Origin: Burkholderiaceae bacterium | GTDB taxonomy: Bacteria > Pseudomonadota > Gammaproteobacteria > Burkholderiales > Burkholderiaceae | Direction of reading: 5' to 3' | Assembly: GCA_030151165.1 (NCBI GenBank) | Contig: JASLEM010000530.1 | Location: 1 to 13,061 of the forward strand | DNA: 13,061 nucleotides | In this document: piece by piece, positions 7,378 to 13,061 of the stretch | Layout: every line of letters starts with the position of its first letter | Numbering within the stretch: the stretch's first letter is position 1 | The notes under the pieces: generated by a model | The model's input: the letters and a program-made list of their open reading frames with translations, nothing else | What the model was told of the DNA's origin: nothing | The model's database searches: none | Program-made: the position numbers and the translations under genes

Positions 7378-7489
7378 GGAGCCTACTCGACAGTGCGCAT
7401 TTCCGCATCGAGTCGCAGTAATCTACGGGAGCGCGGATTGCTCCAAAACAGGCTTGGCGTGCGTTTGCGTCAGATTTACCGGCGGGCAA

Positions 7490-7534
7490 ACTCCGTACGA
7501 AAAAAGCGGAGTGGCCTGCACCGGGCCAAAGGGA
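7490..7534 (+). promoter_or_regulatory. Structured leader with ribosome site before the response regulator
   Basis: ACTCCG at 7490-7495 pairs with CGGAGT at 7507-7512 around an 11-base A-rich loop. Directly adjacent, GGCC at 7513-7516 pairs with GGCC at 7524-7527. The Shine-Dalgarno AGGGA at 7530-7534 follows, 8 bases before the ATG at 7543. Two back-to-back helices next to the ribosome site suggest a folded 5' leader. The wider gap 7300-7542 also holds a 13-base direct repeat (7340-7352 and 7394-7406, one mismatch). I could not pick out a convincing promoter in it. Confidence 0.4.
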
Positions 7535-7542
7535 CGGATTCA

Positions 7543-7932
7543 ATGCCAAAAATCATGGTCGTCGACGATCTGCGCGACAGCGCGGACAGCCTCGCGCTGC
7601 TTTTCGACGCGCTCGGTCACACGACGATGACGTCCTACGACGGTCAGCAGGCGGTCGACGCCGCCCGGTCGTTCACGCCGGACATCGTCTTCCTCGACAT
7701 CAACATGCCGATCCTCGACGGCTATGGCGCGGCCCGCGCGCTGCGTTCGCAGCTGACCGAGACGCCGCCGGTGCTGGTCGCGCTGACGGCCGTCTCCGGC
7801 CCCGACGCCAAGCGCCGTGCCGACGAGGCCGGCTTCGACTTCTACGTGACCAAGCCGGCCGACTTCAACGTGCTCATCACGATCGTCGACGACCTGACGC
7901 GCCGCATCGACGGGCGGGACAACACGCACTGA
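7543..7932 (+). CDS. Stand-alone CheY-like response regulator receiver protein
   Basis: This 129-residue protein is a single receiver domain with no output domain. The phosphorylation machinery is complete: acidic pair Asp8/Asp9 in VVDD, phosphoacceptor Asp52 in FLDINMP, Thr82 in ALTA, and Lys104 in the VTKP motif. It therefore probably acts through protein-protein contact or as a phosphate relay or sink, and its histidine kinase is not in this window. AGGGA at 7530-7534 is the ribosome site. The preceding gene ends 243 bases upstream, so it likely has its own promoter. Its stop lies 5 bases from the end of the convergent GlxA-type regulator, with no terminator between. The cellular role cannot be read from sequence. 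Confidence 0.92.
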   Translation: MPKIMVVDDLRDSADSLALLFDALGHTTMTSYDGQQAVDAARSFTPDIVFLDINMPILDGYGAARALRSQLTETPPVLVALTAVSGPDAKRRADEAGFDFYVTKPADFNVLITIVDDLTRRIDGRDNTH

Positions 7933-7937
7933 AGCCG

Positions 7938-8999
7938 CTACGGCGCGGTCGCGGTCGCGGGCGCGCTCCCGGTCTCCGCCGCGCGCTGTCGTGCCCGCGC
8001 GCGCCGCCATTGCCTATCGGTGCCGAAGCCGGCCAGGTCGAGCGCCTTCGCCGTCGACAACCCGCGTGCCAGCGCCTGCTCGGCCAGGCCGCGCCGCACC
8101 TGCTCGACGTAGTCGCGTGGCGAGATGCCCGCGTGATCCTTGAACAGGCGCGCGAGGTGGCGCGGCGTGACGTGGGCGACGGCGGCCAGCGCCGGCACGT
8201 CCCACGCGTCGCGCGGGCGTTCGCACACGGCGTTCTGCACGCGGTGGACGGCCGGGTGGAGATGGCTGCGCCCGGCCAGCAGCGGCGAGCGCTCCGGGTC
8301 GTCGGCGCCGCGGCGGTGGAAGACGACCATCGTCTCGGCCACGCTCGCGGCCACGGCGTCGCCGCAGACGTCCCCGATGCAGTGCAGCGCGAGGTCGATT
8401 CCCGCGGTGATCCCGGCGCTCGACCACAGCGGCCCGTCGACGACGAACACGCGGTTGGCGCACACGTGCGCGTGCGGCGCGATCGCGGCCAGCGAGCCGA
8501 GCAGTTCGTGGTGCGTGGTCAGCTGCCGCTGCCCGACGAGGCCGGCGTCCGCCGCCAGCAGCGCACCGACGCAGACCGTCAGCAACCGGTGCGGCCGCGC
8601 GCGTGCCGCGTCGTCGACGCTCGCGAGGGCCGGAGCGACCACCTTCGTGAGCCATTGCCGGGCCGGCAGCCAGCCATTGCGCTGGATGCGCGGCAACGTG
8701 TCGCGCAAGCCCGGGCGGCCCATCAGCACGACCCACGCGCCGGCGGGCAGCGTGGCCGGCAGCGGCTCGAGCCCGGTCACCGCCAGGCCGACGGACGTCG
8801 TGGCCTGCGTGTCGGCGCCGACGTAGCGCAGCCGGAACGCCGGCGGCAGGCCGCGCCCGGCCAGCTGCTGGTTGGCGATGCGGAACGCCTCGGCCGGGCC
8901 GGCGAGGTCCAGCAGCAGCGTCTCGGGCAGCACCAGGAACAGGATGTCGATCGGTTCGGCGACGGCAGCGGGCGTGGACGTGGCCCTGGATCGGGACAT
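7938..8999 (-). CDS. GlxA-family transcriptional regulator (DJ-1/PfpI plus AraC-type HTH)
   Basis: This 353-residue protein joins a DJ-1/PfpI-like amidotransferase-fold sensor domain (about 18-215) to an AraC-type DNA-binding domain (about 250-340). In the sensor, Cys143 in TVCVGALLAADAGL and the following TTHH stretch match the GlxA pattern. In the DNA-binding part, DVPALAAVAHVTPRHLARLF and GISPRDYVEQVR form the first HTH half, and LDLAGFGTDRQWRRA the second. Proteins of this layout regulate amine, amino-acid or small-amide catabolism (for example ArgR, CdhR and GbdR in Pseudomonas). The gene lies 13 bp after a cysteine hydrolase on the same strand and probably controls it. No good ribosome site precedes the ATG. 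The ligand is unknown. Confidence 0.88.
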   Translation of the reverse strand: MSRSRATSTPAAVAEPIDILFLVLPETLLLDLAGPAEAFRIANQQLAGRGLPPAFRLRYVGADTQATTSVGLAVTGLEPLPATLPAGAWVVLMGRPGLRDTLPRIQRNGWLPARQWLTKVVAPALASVDDAARARPHRLLTVCVGALLAADAGLVGQRQLTTHHELLGSLAAIAPHAHVCANRVFVVDGPLWSSAGITAGIDLALHCIGDVCGDAVAASVAETMVVFHRRGADDPERSPLLAGRSHLHPAVHRVQNAVCERPRDAWDVPALAAVAHVTPRHLARLFKDHAGISPRDYVEQVRRGLAEQALARGLSTAKALDLAGFGTDRQWRRARARQRAAETGSAPATATAP

Positions 9000-9012
9000 G
9001 GGTGGCGCGTCG

Positions 9013-9570
9013 TCAGGCGGCGCGCGCGAGCGCCTGCTCGACGGTCGCCAGCGTCGCGAAGCGGTCGACCAGCACGGTCTCGGTGCGCTCGCGGATCTCG
9101 GCCGCGGTGAGGGTCTTGCCGGCGGGCGTCGTCATGTCGAAGGTGAGCGTGGCGTCGCCGACGTAGTCGACCTCCCAGCCCTCGTCGCTCGCGTGGCGGG
9201 TGGTCGTCTCGCAGCACTGCTCGGTGCGGATGCCGGCGACGATCACGCGGCGGATGCCGTTGATCGTCAGCCAGGTGCCGAGCTCGGTGCCGACGAGCGC
9301 GCTGTGGCGATGCTTCTCGATCGTCAGCGCGGCGTCGAAGTCCGCGAGGCCGGTGAGCGGGCGGATGAACGCGCTGCCGTGCGCGAACGGGTTGGCCGGC
9401 GTGGCCGGGCCGTCGGTGTGGAAGACGCGCACGATCGGGATGCCGCGCGCGGTGGCGCCGTCGATCAGCGCATTGACGTGCTTCAGGAACACGTCGGCGC
9501 CGGTTTGCGACCAGTACGGCCGTTGCGGGAAGGATTCCTGGACGTCGATCAGCAGCAGGGCGGTGTGCAT
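9013..9570 (-). CDS. Isochorismatase-family cysteine hydrolase
   Basis: This 185-residue protein has the three family catalytic positions: Asp9 in LLLIDVQESF, Lys86 in IEKHRHSAL, and Cys119 in GIRTEQCCETTTR. Relatives hydrolyse isochorismate, nicotinamide, N-carbamoyl compounds or other amides; sequence alone does not choose between them. CGGAGAA just before the ATG is a good ribosome site. It is the first gene of a two-gene operon with the GlxA-type regulator, which suggests an inducible small-amide catabolic step rather than siderophore synthesis, since no siderophore genes are nearby. The 140-base gap upstream contains a small inverted repeat, GACCG/CGGTC at 9638-9651, that could be an operator. 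Confidence 0.9.
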   Translation of the reverse strand: MHTALLLIDVQESFPQRPYWSQTGADVFLKHVNALIDGATARGIPIVRVFHTDGPATPANPFAHGSAFIRPLTGLADFDAALTIEKHRHSALVGTELGTWLTINGIRRVIVAGIRTEQCCETTTRHASDEGWEVDYVGDATLTFDMTTPAGKTLTAAEIRERTETVLVDRFATLATVEQALARAA

Positions 9571-9637
9571 GGCGGTTCTCCGGTGGGCAGATGCGTCATC
9601 GTGCCTCGCCCGGATGATTCTCGCAGTCCCGCGGCGC

Positions 9638-9651
9638 GACCGGTTGCGGTC
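9638..9651. promoter_or_regulatory. Small inverted repeat upstream of the cysteine hydrolase gene
   Basis: GACCG at 9638-9642 and CGGTC at 9647-9651 flank a 4-base GTTG spacer, 68-81 bases before the start codon of the minus-strand hydrolase. It is a possible operator for the GlxA-type regulator encoded in the same operon. Short GC palindromes arise by chance here, so support is weak. I saw no clear promoter hexamers or terminator in the rest of 9571-9710. Confidence 0.2.
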
Positions 9652-9710
9652 ATTTCAGGACATCGCATGCGCGCCCGCTCCACGCGGGGGATCCGCGCGC
9701 CGCGAGCGCC

Positions 9711-10805
9711 TCAATGCCAGCCCGCGAGCCCCGCGATCGCCAGCATCGACGCCTCGCGGCCCTGCCTCAGTACCGCCTGCTTCCACTCGATCGTGTCGGT
9801 GAAGAACACCTGGCGCATCTGCAGGCGGGCGGTTTCGCGATCGGGGTCGTGCGGCGGCGTGCGGCGGCGCGCGACCCAGTGGTCGAAGCGCAGCGCCTGC
9901 AATACGGCCTGCGGCGGCTGCGTGCCGAACTCCAGCGTGATGCCGGTGTAGGTCGCCTGGCGGCATTCCTCGTACGCGAGCTGCCAGAGGTTGCCCTGCA
10001 GGTCGGACGAGGTCGACGAGCCGTCGCCCGTGAACGTGACGCGGTTGCCCCACCAGGCCTTGGCGCGGTGCTTGGCGGCGTCGTCGTCGCGGCACGAGAA
10101 GATGCGCTCGCCGACGCCGCTCTCGCCCAGGCCGGTGTGCAGGTCGATCCAGCCGAGCTTGCGGCAGTGCGTCGCCTGCTGGCGCAGCACGAGGCGCAGC
10201 GTCTGCTGGCTCCAGGTGGGTCCATTGCCGCCGTAGAAGAGGCCGTCCGGATGCTGGTACTGGCCGCCCGACACGGCCTGCTGCAGCGCCGCCATGCCGT
10301 GGCACGCGCCGTAGGCCATCAGCTTCTGGCCGTTCGACACGGTCGGCGGCCATTCCGCGGGCAACAGCAGTTCGGCGAGCTCGTCGTAGCCGGCGTTGCG
10401 CGGCGGCGGGCGGCGGAAGTCGATGACGTTGCGGTTGAGGTCGACGCCTTCGTGCGTCACGCGCCGGCCCAGCGAGAAGCCCCAGGGGTTGAGCGCGTGG
10501 ATGAAGACGAGCGCGACGCCGGCGTCGCGCGCCTTGGCGCGGAACGCCTCGTCGTTCAGCAGCGCGACCTGCACGCCCGAGCCGCAGTAGCCTTCGACGC
10601 CATGGCAGCCGCTGGAGACGAGCAGCACCGCGTCGGCATCGGCCGCGCCGATGCGCGCGACGTCCATCGCCAGCGTCTCGAGCTCGATGCCGCGCAAGGG
10701 CTCCGGATGCGACTGCACCTGCGCGCCCGCCGCGGCGGCCGCGGCCAGGAACTTCGTGCGCGCCTCGGCGTAGTTGTGGGCGAACGGCTCGACGGTGTTG
10801 CTCAT
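9711..10805 (-). CDS. DUF2817 / M14-like zinc carboxypeptidase family protein
   Basis: This 364-residue protein matches the DUF2817 family, related to M14 zinc carboxypeptidases. Probable zinc ligands are His68 and Glu71 in SGCHGVEGYCGS, and His223 in GWIDLHTGLG. DLNRN at 122-126 resembles the substrate-binding Asn-Arg of M14 enzymes, and Glu292 in ITLEFGTQ is in the place of the catalytic glutamate. There is no signal peptide, so it should act in the cytoplasm. GGGGAG lies 6 bases before the ATG. It begins 31 bp after the M20 amidohydrolase and is surely its operon partner, suggesting successive cleavage steps on peptides or N-acyl amino acids. The substrate is unknown. Confidence 0.88.
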   Translation of the reverse strand: MSNTVEPFAHNYAEARTKFLAAAAAAGAQVQSHPEPLRGIELETLAMDVARIGAADADAVLLVSSGCHGVEGYCGSGVQVALLNDEAFRAKARDAGVALVFIHALNPWGFSLGRRVTHEGVDLNRNVIDFRRPPPRNAGYDELAELLLPAEWPPTVSNGQKLMAYGACHGMAALQQAVSGGQYQHPDGLFYGGNGPTWSQQTLRLVLRQQATHCRKLGWIDLHTGLGESGVGERIFSCRDDDAAKHRAKAWWGNRVTFTGDGSSTSSDLQGNLWQLAYEECRQATYTGITLEFGTQPPQAVLQALRFDHWVARRRTPPHDPDRETARLQMRQVFFTDTIEWKQAVLRQGREASMLAIAGLAGWH

Positions 10806-10836
10806 GACGATCTCCCCGTGTCGCCGCGCGGGCGAC

Positions 10837-12063
10837 TCAGCCTTGTTGAGAGAACCACTTGTCGACGAGGCGGATCCACAGGGTGCCCCCCAGCGGGATC
10901 AGGTCGTCGTTGAAGTCGTAGTGCGGGTTGTGCAGCGTGCACGGGCCGAGGTTGTCGCCGGTGTCGTCGCCGTCCTTGCCGCTGTAGGCGAGGCGGTGGC
11001 GGCCGTCGCCGTTGCCGATCACGAAGTACGCGCCCGGCTTCTCGAGCAGGAAGTAGCTGAAGTCCTCGGCGGTCATCGACGGCTCGAACGCGAGCGTGTT
11101 GTCGGCGCCGACGGTGTCGCGCATCACGCCGGCGACGAACTCGGCCTCGGCCGCATGGTTGACGGTCGGCGGGTAGTTGCGGTGGAAGCGGAATTCGACC
11201 GTCGCGCCGAACGCGGCCGCCGTGTGCTCGGCGACCTCGCGCATGCGCTTCTCGATCAGGTCGAGCACCGGCAGCGTGAAGGTGCGCACGGTGCCTTCGA
11301 CCACGCACGAATCGGGCACGACGTTGGTGGCCTCGCCGGCGTGGATCGTCGTCACCGAGATGACGCCGGTGTCGGTCGGGCGCTTGTTGCGCGTGATGAT
11401 GGTCTGGAACGCCTGCACCATCTGGCACGCGATGGGCACCGGGTCGATGCTCAGGTGCGGCAGCGCGGCGTGCGAGCCGCGGCCCTTGATCGTGATGAAG
11501 AACTCGTTGCTCGACGCCATGCACGGGCCCGGGCACACCGCGAACTGGCCGACCGCGATGCCCGGCCAGTTGTGCATGCCGAAGACGGCGTCCATCGGGA
11601 ACTCGGTGAACAGTCCGTCCTTGACCATCTCGCGCGCGCCGCCGCCGCCTTCCTCGGCGGGCTGGAACAGCAGGTAGATGGTGCCGTCGAAGTCGCGATG
11701 CTTCGCGAGGTGCTGCGCGGCGGCGAGCAGCATCGCGGTGTGGCCGTCGTGGCCGCAGGCATGCATGCGGCCGGGGTTCCTGCTGGCGTGCTCGAAGGTG
11801 TTGGACTCGGACATCGGCAGCGCGTCCATGTCGGCGCGCAGGCCGATCGCGCGGCCGCTGTCGCCCTTCGTGCCCTTGACGATGCCGACGACGCTCGTCT
11901 TGCCCAGGCCGCGCCGGATCGGGATGCACCATTCGGTGAGCTTGGTCGCCACGAGTTCGGCGGTGCGCTCCTCCTTGAAGCAGAGTTCGGGATGCGCGTG
12001 GATCTCTCGTCGCAGGGCGGTGATGGTGGCCGCGTCGGCCAGCAGGGATTCGATGACGTTCAT
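10837..12063 (-). CDS. M20 family amidohydrolase/peptidase (HipO-like, M20D)
   Basis: This 408-residue metal-dependent hydrolase resembles hippurate hydrolase and N-acyl-amino-acid amidohydrolases, which split N-acyl or peptide bonds in the cytoplasm. Visible features are REIHAHPEL (19-27), GLRADMDALPM (74-84), the metal-site HACGHDGHT (101-109, Cys103 and His105), QPAEEGGGGA (135-143, Glu137/Glu138), GMHNWP (162-167) and the dimerisation-domain GRGSHAALPH (194-203). The ATG at 12063 is preferred since the family begins with the ALRREIHAHPEL helix; a GTG at 12099 would add 12 residues of no family likeness. It heads an operon with the DUF2817 gene and is divergent from the molybdopterin oxidoreductase, with 128 bases between the starts. 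Confidence 0.93.
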   Translation of the reverse strand: MNVIESLLADAATITALRREIHAHPELCFKEERTAELVATKLTEWCIPIRRGLGKTSVVGIVKGTKGDSGRAIGLRADMDALPMSESNTFEHASRNPGRMHACGHDGHTAMLLAAAQHLAKHRDFDGTIYLLFQPAEEGGGGAREMVKDGLFTEFPMDAVFGMHNWPGIAVGQFAVCPGPCMASSNEFFITIKGRGSHAALPHLSIDPVPIACQMVQAFQTIITRNKRPTDTGVISVTTIHAGEATNVVPDSCVVEGTVRTFTLPVLDLIEKRMREVAEHTAAAFGATVEFRFHRNYPPTVNHAAEAEFVAGVMRDTVGADNTLAFEPSMTAEDFSYFLLEKPGAYFVIGNGDGRHRLAYSGKDGDDTGDNLGPCTLHNPHYDFNDDLIPLGGTLWIRLVDKWFSQQG

Positions 12064-12191
12064 GGGCGTTCCGGCTCGGGTCTCGACAGTCGTTTCCACG
12101 GCATCTTATGCCTGCCGCCGCCTCTTGGGCAGTGCGCTCGACGAGCGGCCTTCCGCCTCGGTCGGGCAAGCCGATGTGACATCATTTGAGG

Positions 12192-13061
12192 ATGAACGCG
12201 ATCCTTTCCCCGTCCGAGTCCGAATCGGGCGTTGCCACCCAGGGGCGCGGCCCGCTCGACGCCCCGATCCGCGTCGTCCAGGCCGCCTGCCCGCACGACT
12301 GCCCCGACACCTGCGCCATGCGCGTCACCGTCCAGCACGACAAGGTCGTCAAGCTGCAGGGCGACCCGACGCATCCGACCACCAACGGCGCGCTGTGCAC
12401 CAAGGTCTCGCGCTATGCCGAGCGCACCGAGCATGCCGAGCGCGTGCTGCGGCCGCTCAGGCGGGTCGGGCCCAAGGGCCGCGGCGAGTTCGTGCCGGTG
12501 TCGTGGGACGAGGCGTTGGGCGACATCGCCGCGAGGCTCGGCGAGATCGCGTCGCGCGCGCCGGAGGCCGTGCTGCCGTACAGCTACGCCGGCACCATGG
12601 GCATGGTGCAGGGCGAAGGCATGGCGCAGCGCTTCTTCAACCGGCTCGGCGCGTCGCGGCTCGACCGCACGATCTGCTCCAACGCCGGCGGCGACGCGAT
12701 CGCGGCGACGTACGGCGCGAAGGTCGGCATGCACGTCGAACACTTCGCCGAGAGTCGGCTGATCGTCATCTGGGGCAGCAACTCGATCGCGTCGAACCTG
12801 CACTTCTGGCCGATCGCGCTGGCCGCGAAGCGCGCCGGCGCGACGCTGGTCTGCATCGACCCGCGCCGCACCGAGACGGCCGAGAAGTGCCACCACCACC
12901 TCGCGCTCACGCCCGGCAGCGACGGCGCGCTGGCGCTGGCCGGCGTGAGCGCGAGGTGGTGGTGGCACTTCTCGGCCGTCTCGGTGCGGCGCGGGTCGAC
13001 GCAGACGAGCGTCGCGCCCGCGCGCTTCGCGGCGAGCGCGATCGGCCAGAAATGCAGGTTC
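12192..13061 (+). CDS. Molybdopterin oxidoreductase, BisC/formate-dehydrogenase-like, N-terminal part
   Basis: The visible part begins a molybdenum enzyme of the DMSO-reductase superfamily. CPHDCPDTC with Cys33, Cys37 and Cys41, plus Cys69 in GALCTK, binds a 4Fe-4S cluster. WDEAL (105-109), the PYSYAGTMG region, CSNAGGDA (162-169), IWGSNSIASN (193-202), IDPRRTETA (222-230) and LTPGSDGALALA (239-250) follow the family order of cofactor-binding loops. It lacks a Tat signal, so it is probably cytoplasmic; the electron partner is unknown. GAGG abuts the ATG directly, too close for a normal ribosome site; an in-frame TTG at 12186 is the only upstream option. After about residue 250 (base 12941) the frame stays open, but it translates the reverse complement of the gene itself, so the last 40 residues are not genuine family sequence. 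Confidence 0.88.
   Translation, partial: MNAILSPSESESGVATQGRGPLDAPIRVVQAACPHDCPDTCAMRVTVQHDKVVKLQGDPTHPTTNGALCTKVSRYAERTEHAERVLRPLRRVGPKGRGEFVPVSWDEALGDIAARLGEIASRAPEAVLPYSYAGTMGMVQGEGMAQRFFNRLGASRLDRTICSNAGGDAIAATYGAKVGMHVEHFAESRLIVIWGSNSIASNLHFWPIALAAKRAGATLVCIDPRRTETAEKCHHHLALTPGSDGALALAGVSARWWWHFSAVSVRRGSTQTSVAPARFAASAIGQKCRF
12794..12927 (+). repeat. Left arm of terminal inverted duplication
   Basis: These 134 bases pair with 12928-13061 without a spacer. Nine positions mismatch: 12803, 12821, 12836, 12848 and 12855 in the outer half, and 12914, 12916, 12922 and 12924 near the centre. Positions 12856-12913 match perfectly for 58 bases. This arm is in the normal coding sense of the oxidoreductase gene. 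Confidence 0.95.
12928..13061 (-). repeat. Right arm of terminal inverted duplication
   Basis: Read on the minus strand, this arm encodes the same oxidoreductase segment (NLHFWPIALAA onward to LTP). Four of the five outer differences from the left arm are silent third-codon changes and one is Ile to Val. It therefore looks like a genuine but slightly diverged copy of the coding sequence. The real switch between copies is probably near 12941, where the left copy stops reading as family sequence. Confidence 0.95.

Noticed and set aside
7480..7540. GEMM-I (c-di-GMP) riboswitch before the response regulator
   Set aside because: GGGCAAAC followed by a hairpin with an A-rich loop is suggestive, but the conserved GACGCAAAGCC-type core and second aptamer stem are absent, so I keep it only as an unexplained structured leader.
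12794..13061. Covalently closed hairpin telomere or transposon end
   Set aside because: A hairpin telomere read through would give identical arms; these differ at nine positions with a coding-like pattern, and the centre lies inside a conserved enzyme gene. There is no transposase or target duplication.
12794..13061. Two convergent complete paralogous oxidoreductase genes
   Set aside because: Both would have to be cut at the same point near residue 240-250, in the middle of a cofactor-binding region, with no stop codons or spacer.
1..13061. CRISPR arrays, tRNA or rRNA genes, insertion sequences, prophage or defence genes
   Set aside because: I looked for regularly spaced repeats, CCA-ended cloverleaves, transposase or integrase motifs and terminal repeats, and saw none. 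Apart from the small proline-tail repeat and the right-end inverted duplication, the window is ordinary chromosomal genes.

Overview
The window is very GC-rich, with strongly GC-biased third codon positions. Its gene content points to a betaproteobacterium of the order Burkholderiales: an mlaA-mlaC-mlaB end of a phospholipid-transport operon, and a zwf-hexR operon divergent from tal-pgi. I cannot place the genus from sequence alone. Both ends lie inside genes, and the right end carries an inverted duplication that looks like a contig-end junction.

Layout. (1) 1-1421: the 3' end of an mla operon (proline-rich tail of a probable MlaA, then MlaC and MlaB), closed by a clear intrinsic terminator whose T-tract touches the stop codon of the convergent hexR. 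(2) 1421-7299: a central-carbon block. zwf-hexR runs leftward (28-bp gap). tal-pgi-HAD phosphatase runs rightward, with an ATGA overlap at pgi/HAD and a 22-codon mini-ORF that overlaps both tal and pgi by ATGA. The 232-bp divergent tal/zwf region contains a HexR-like palindrome inside a plausible tal promoter. (3) 7300-7932: a 243-bp leader rich in hairpins, then a stand-alone CheY-like receiver protein. (4) 7938-9570, minus strand: a cysteine hydrolase of the isochorismatase family followed 13 bp later by a GlxA-type AraC regulator. (5) 9711-12063, minus strand: an M20 amidohydrolase followed 31 bp later by a DUF2817/M14-like peptidase. (6) 12192-13061, plus strand: the N-terminal part of a molybdopterin oxidoreductase, running into the inverted duplication.

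How the genes fit together. Zwf, Tal and Pgi interconnect glucose-6-P, the pentose-phosphate pathway and the Entner-Doudoroff route; HexR senses the Entner-Doudoroff intermediate KDPG. One operator between tal and zwf could therefore set both arms, including hexR itself. The HAD phosphatase coupled to pgi may act on a sugar phosphate. The two minus-strand hydrolase pairs look like small independent catabolic operons, one with its own regulator.

Most notable observations: the 134-bp-per-arm inverted duplication at the right end, whose outer differences are mostly synonymous; the HexR-like site; the tal-pgi mini-ORF; and the two adjacent hairpins before the response regulator. I found no convincing new defence, mobile or CRISPR system. 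Most of the window is ordinary chromosomal housekeeping DNA.
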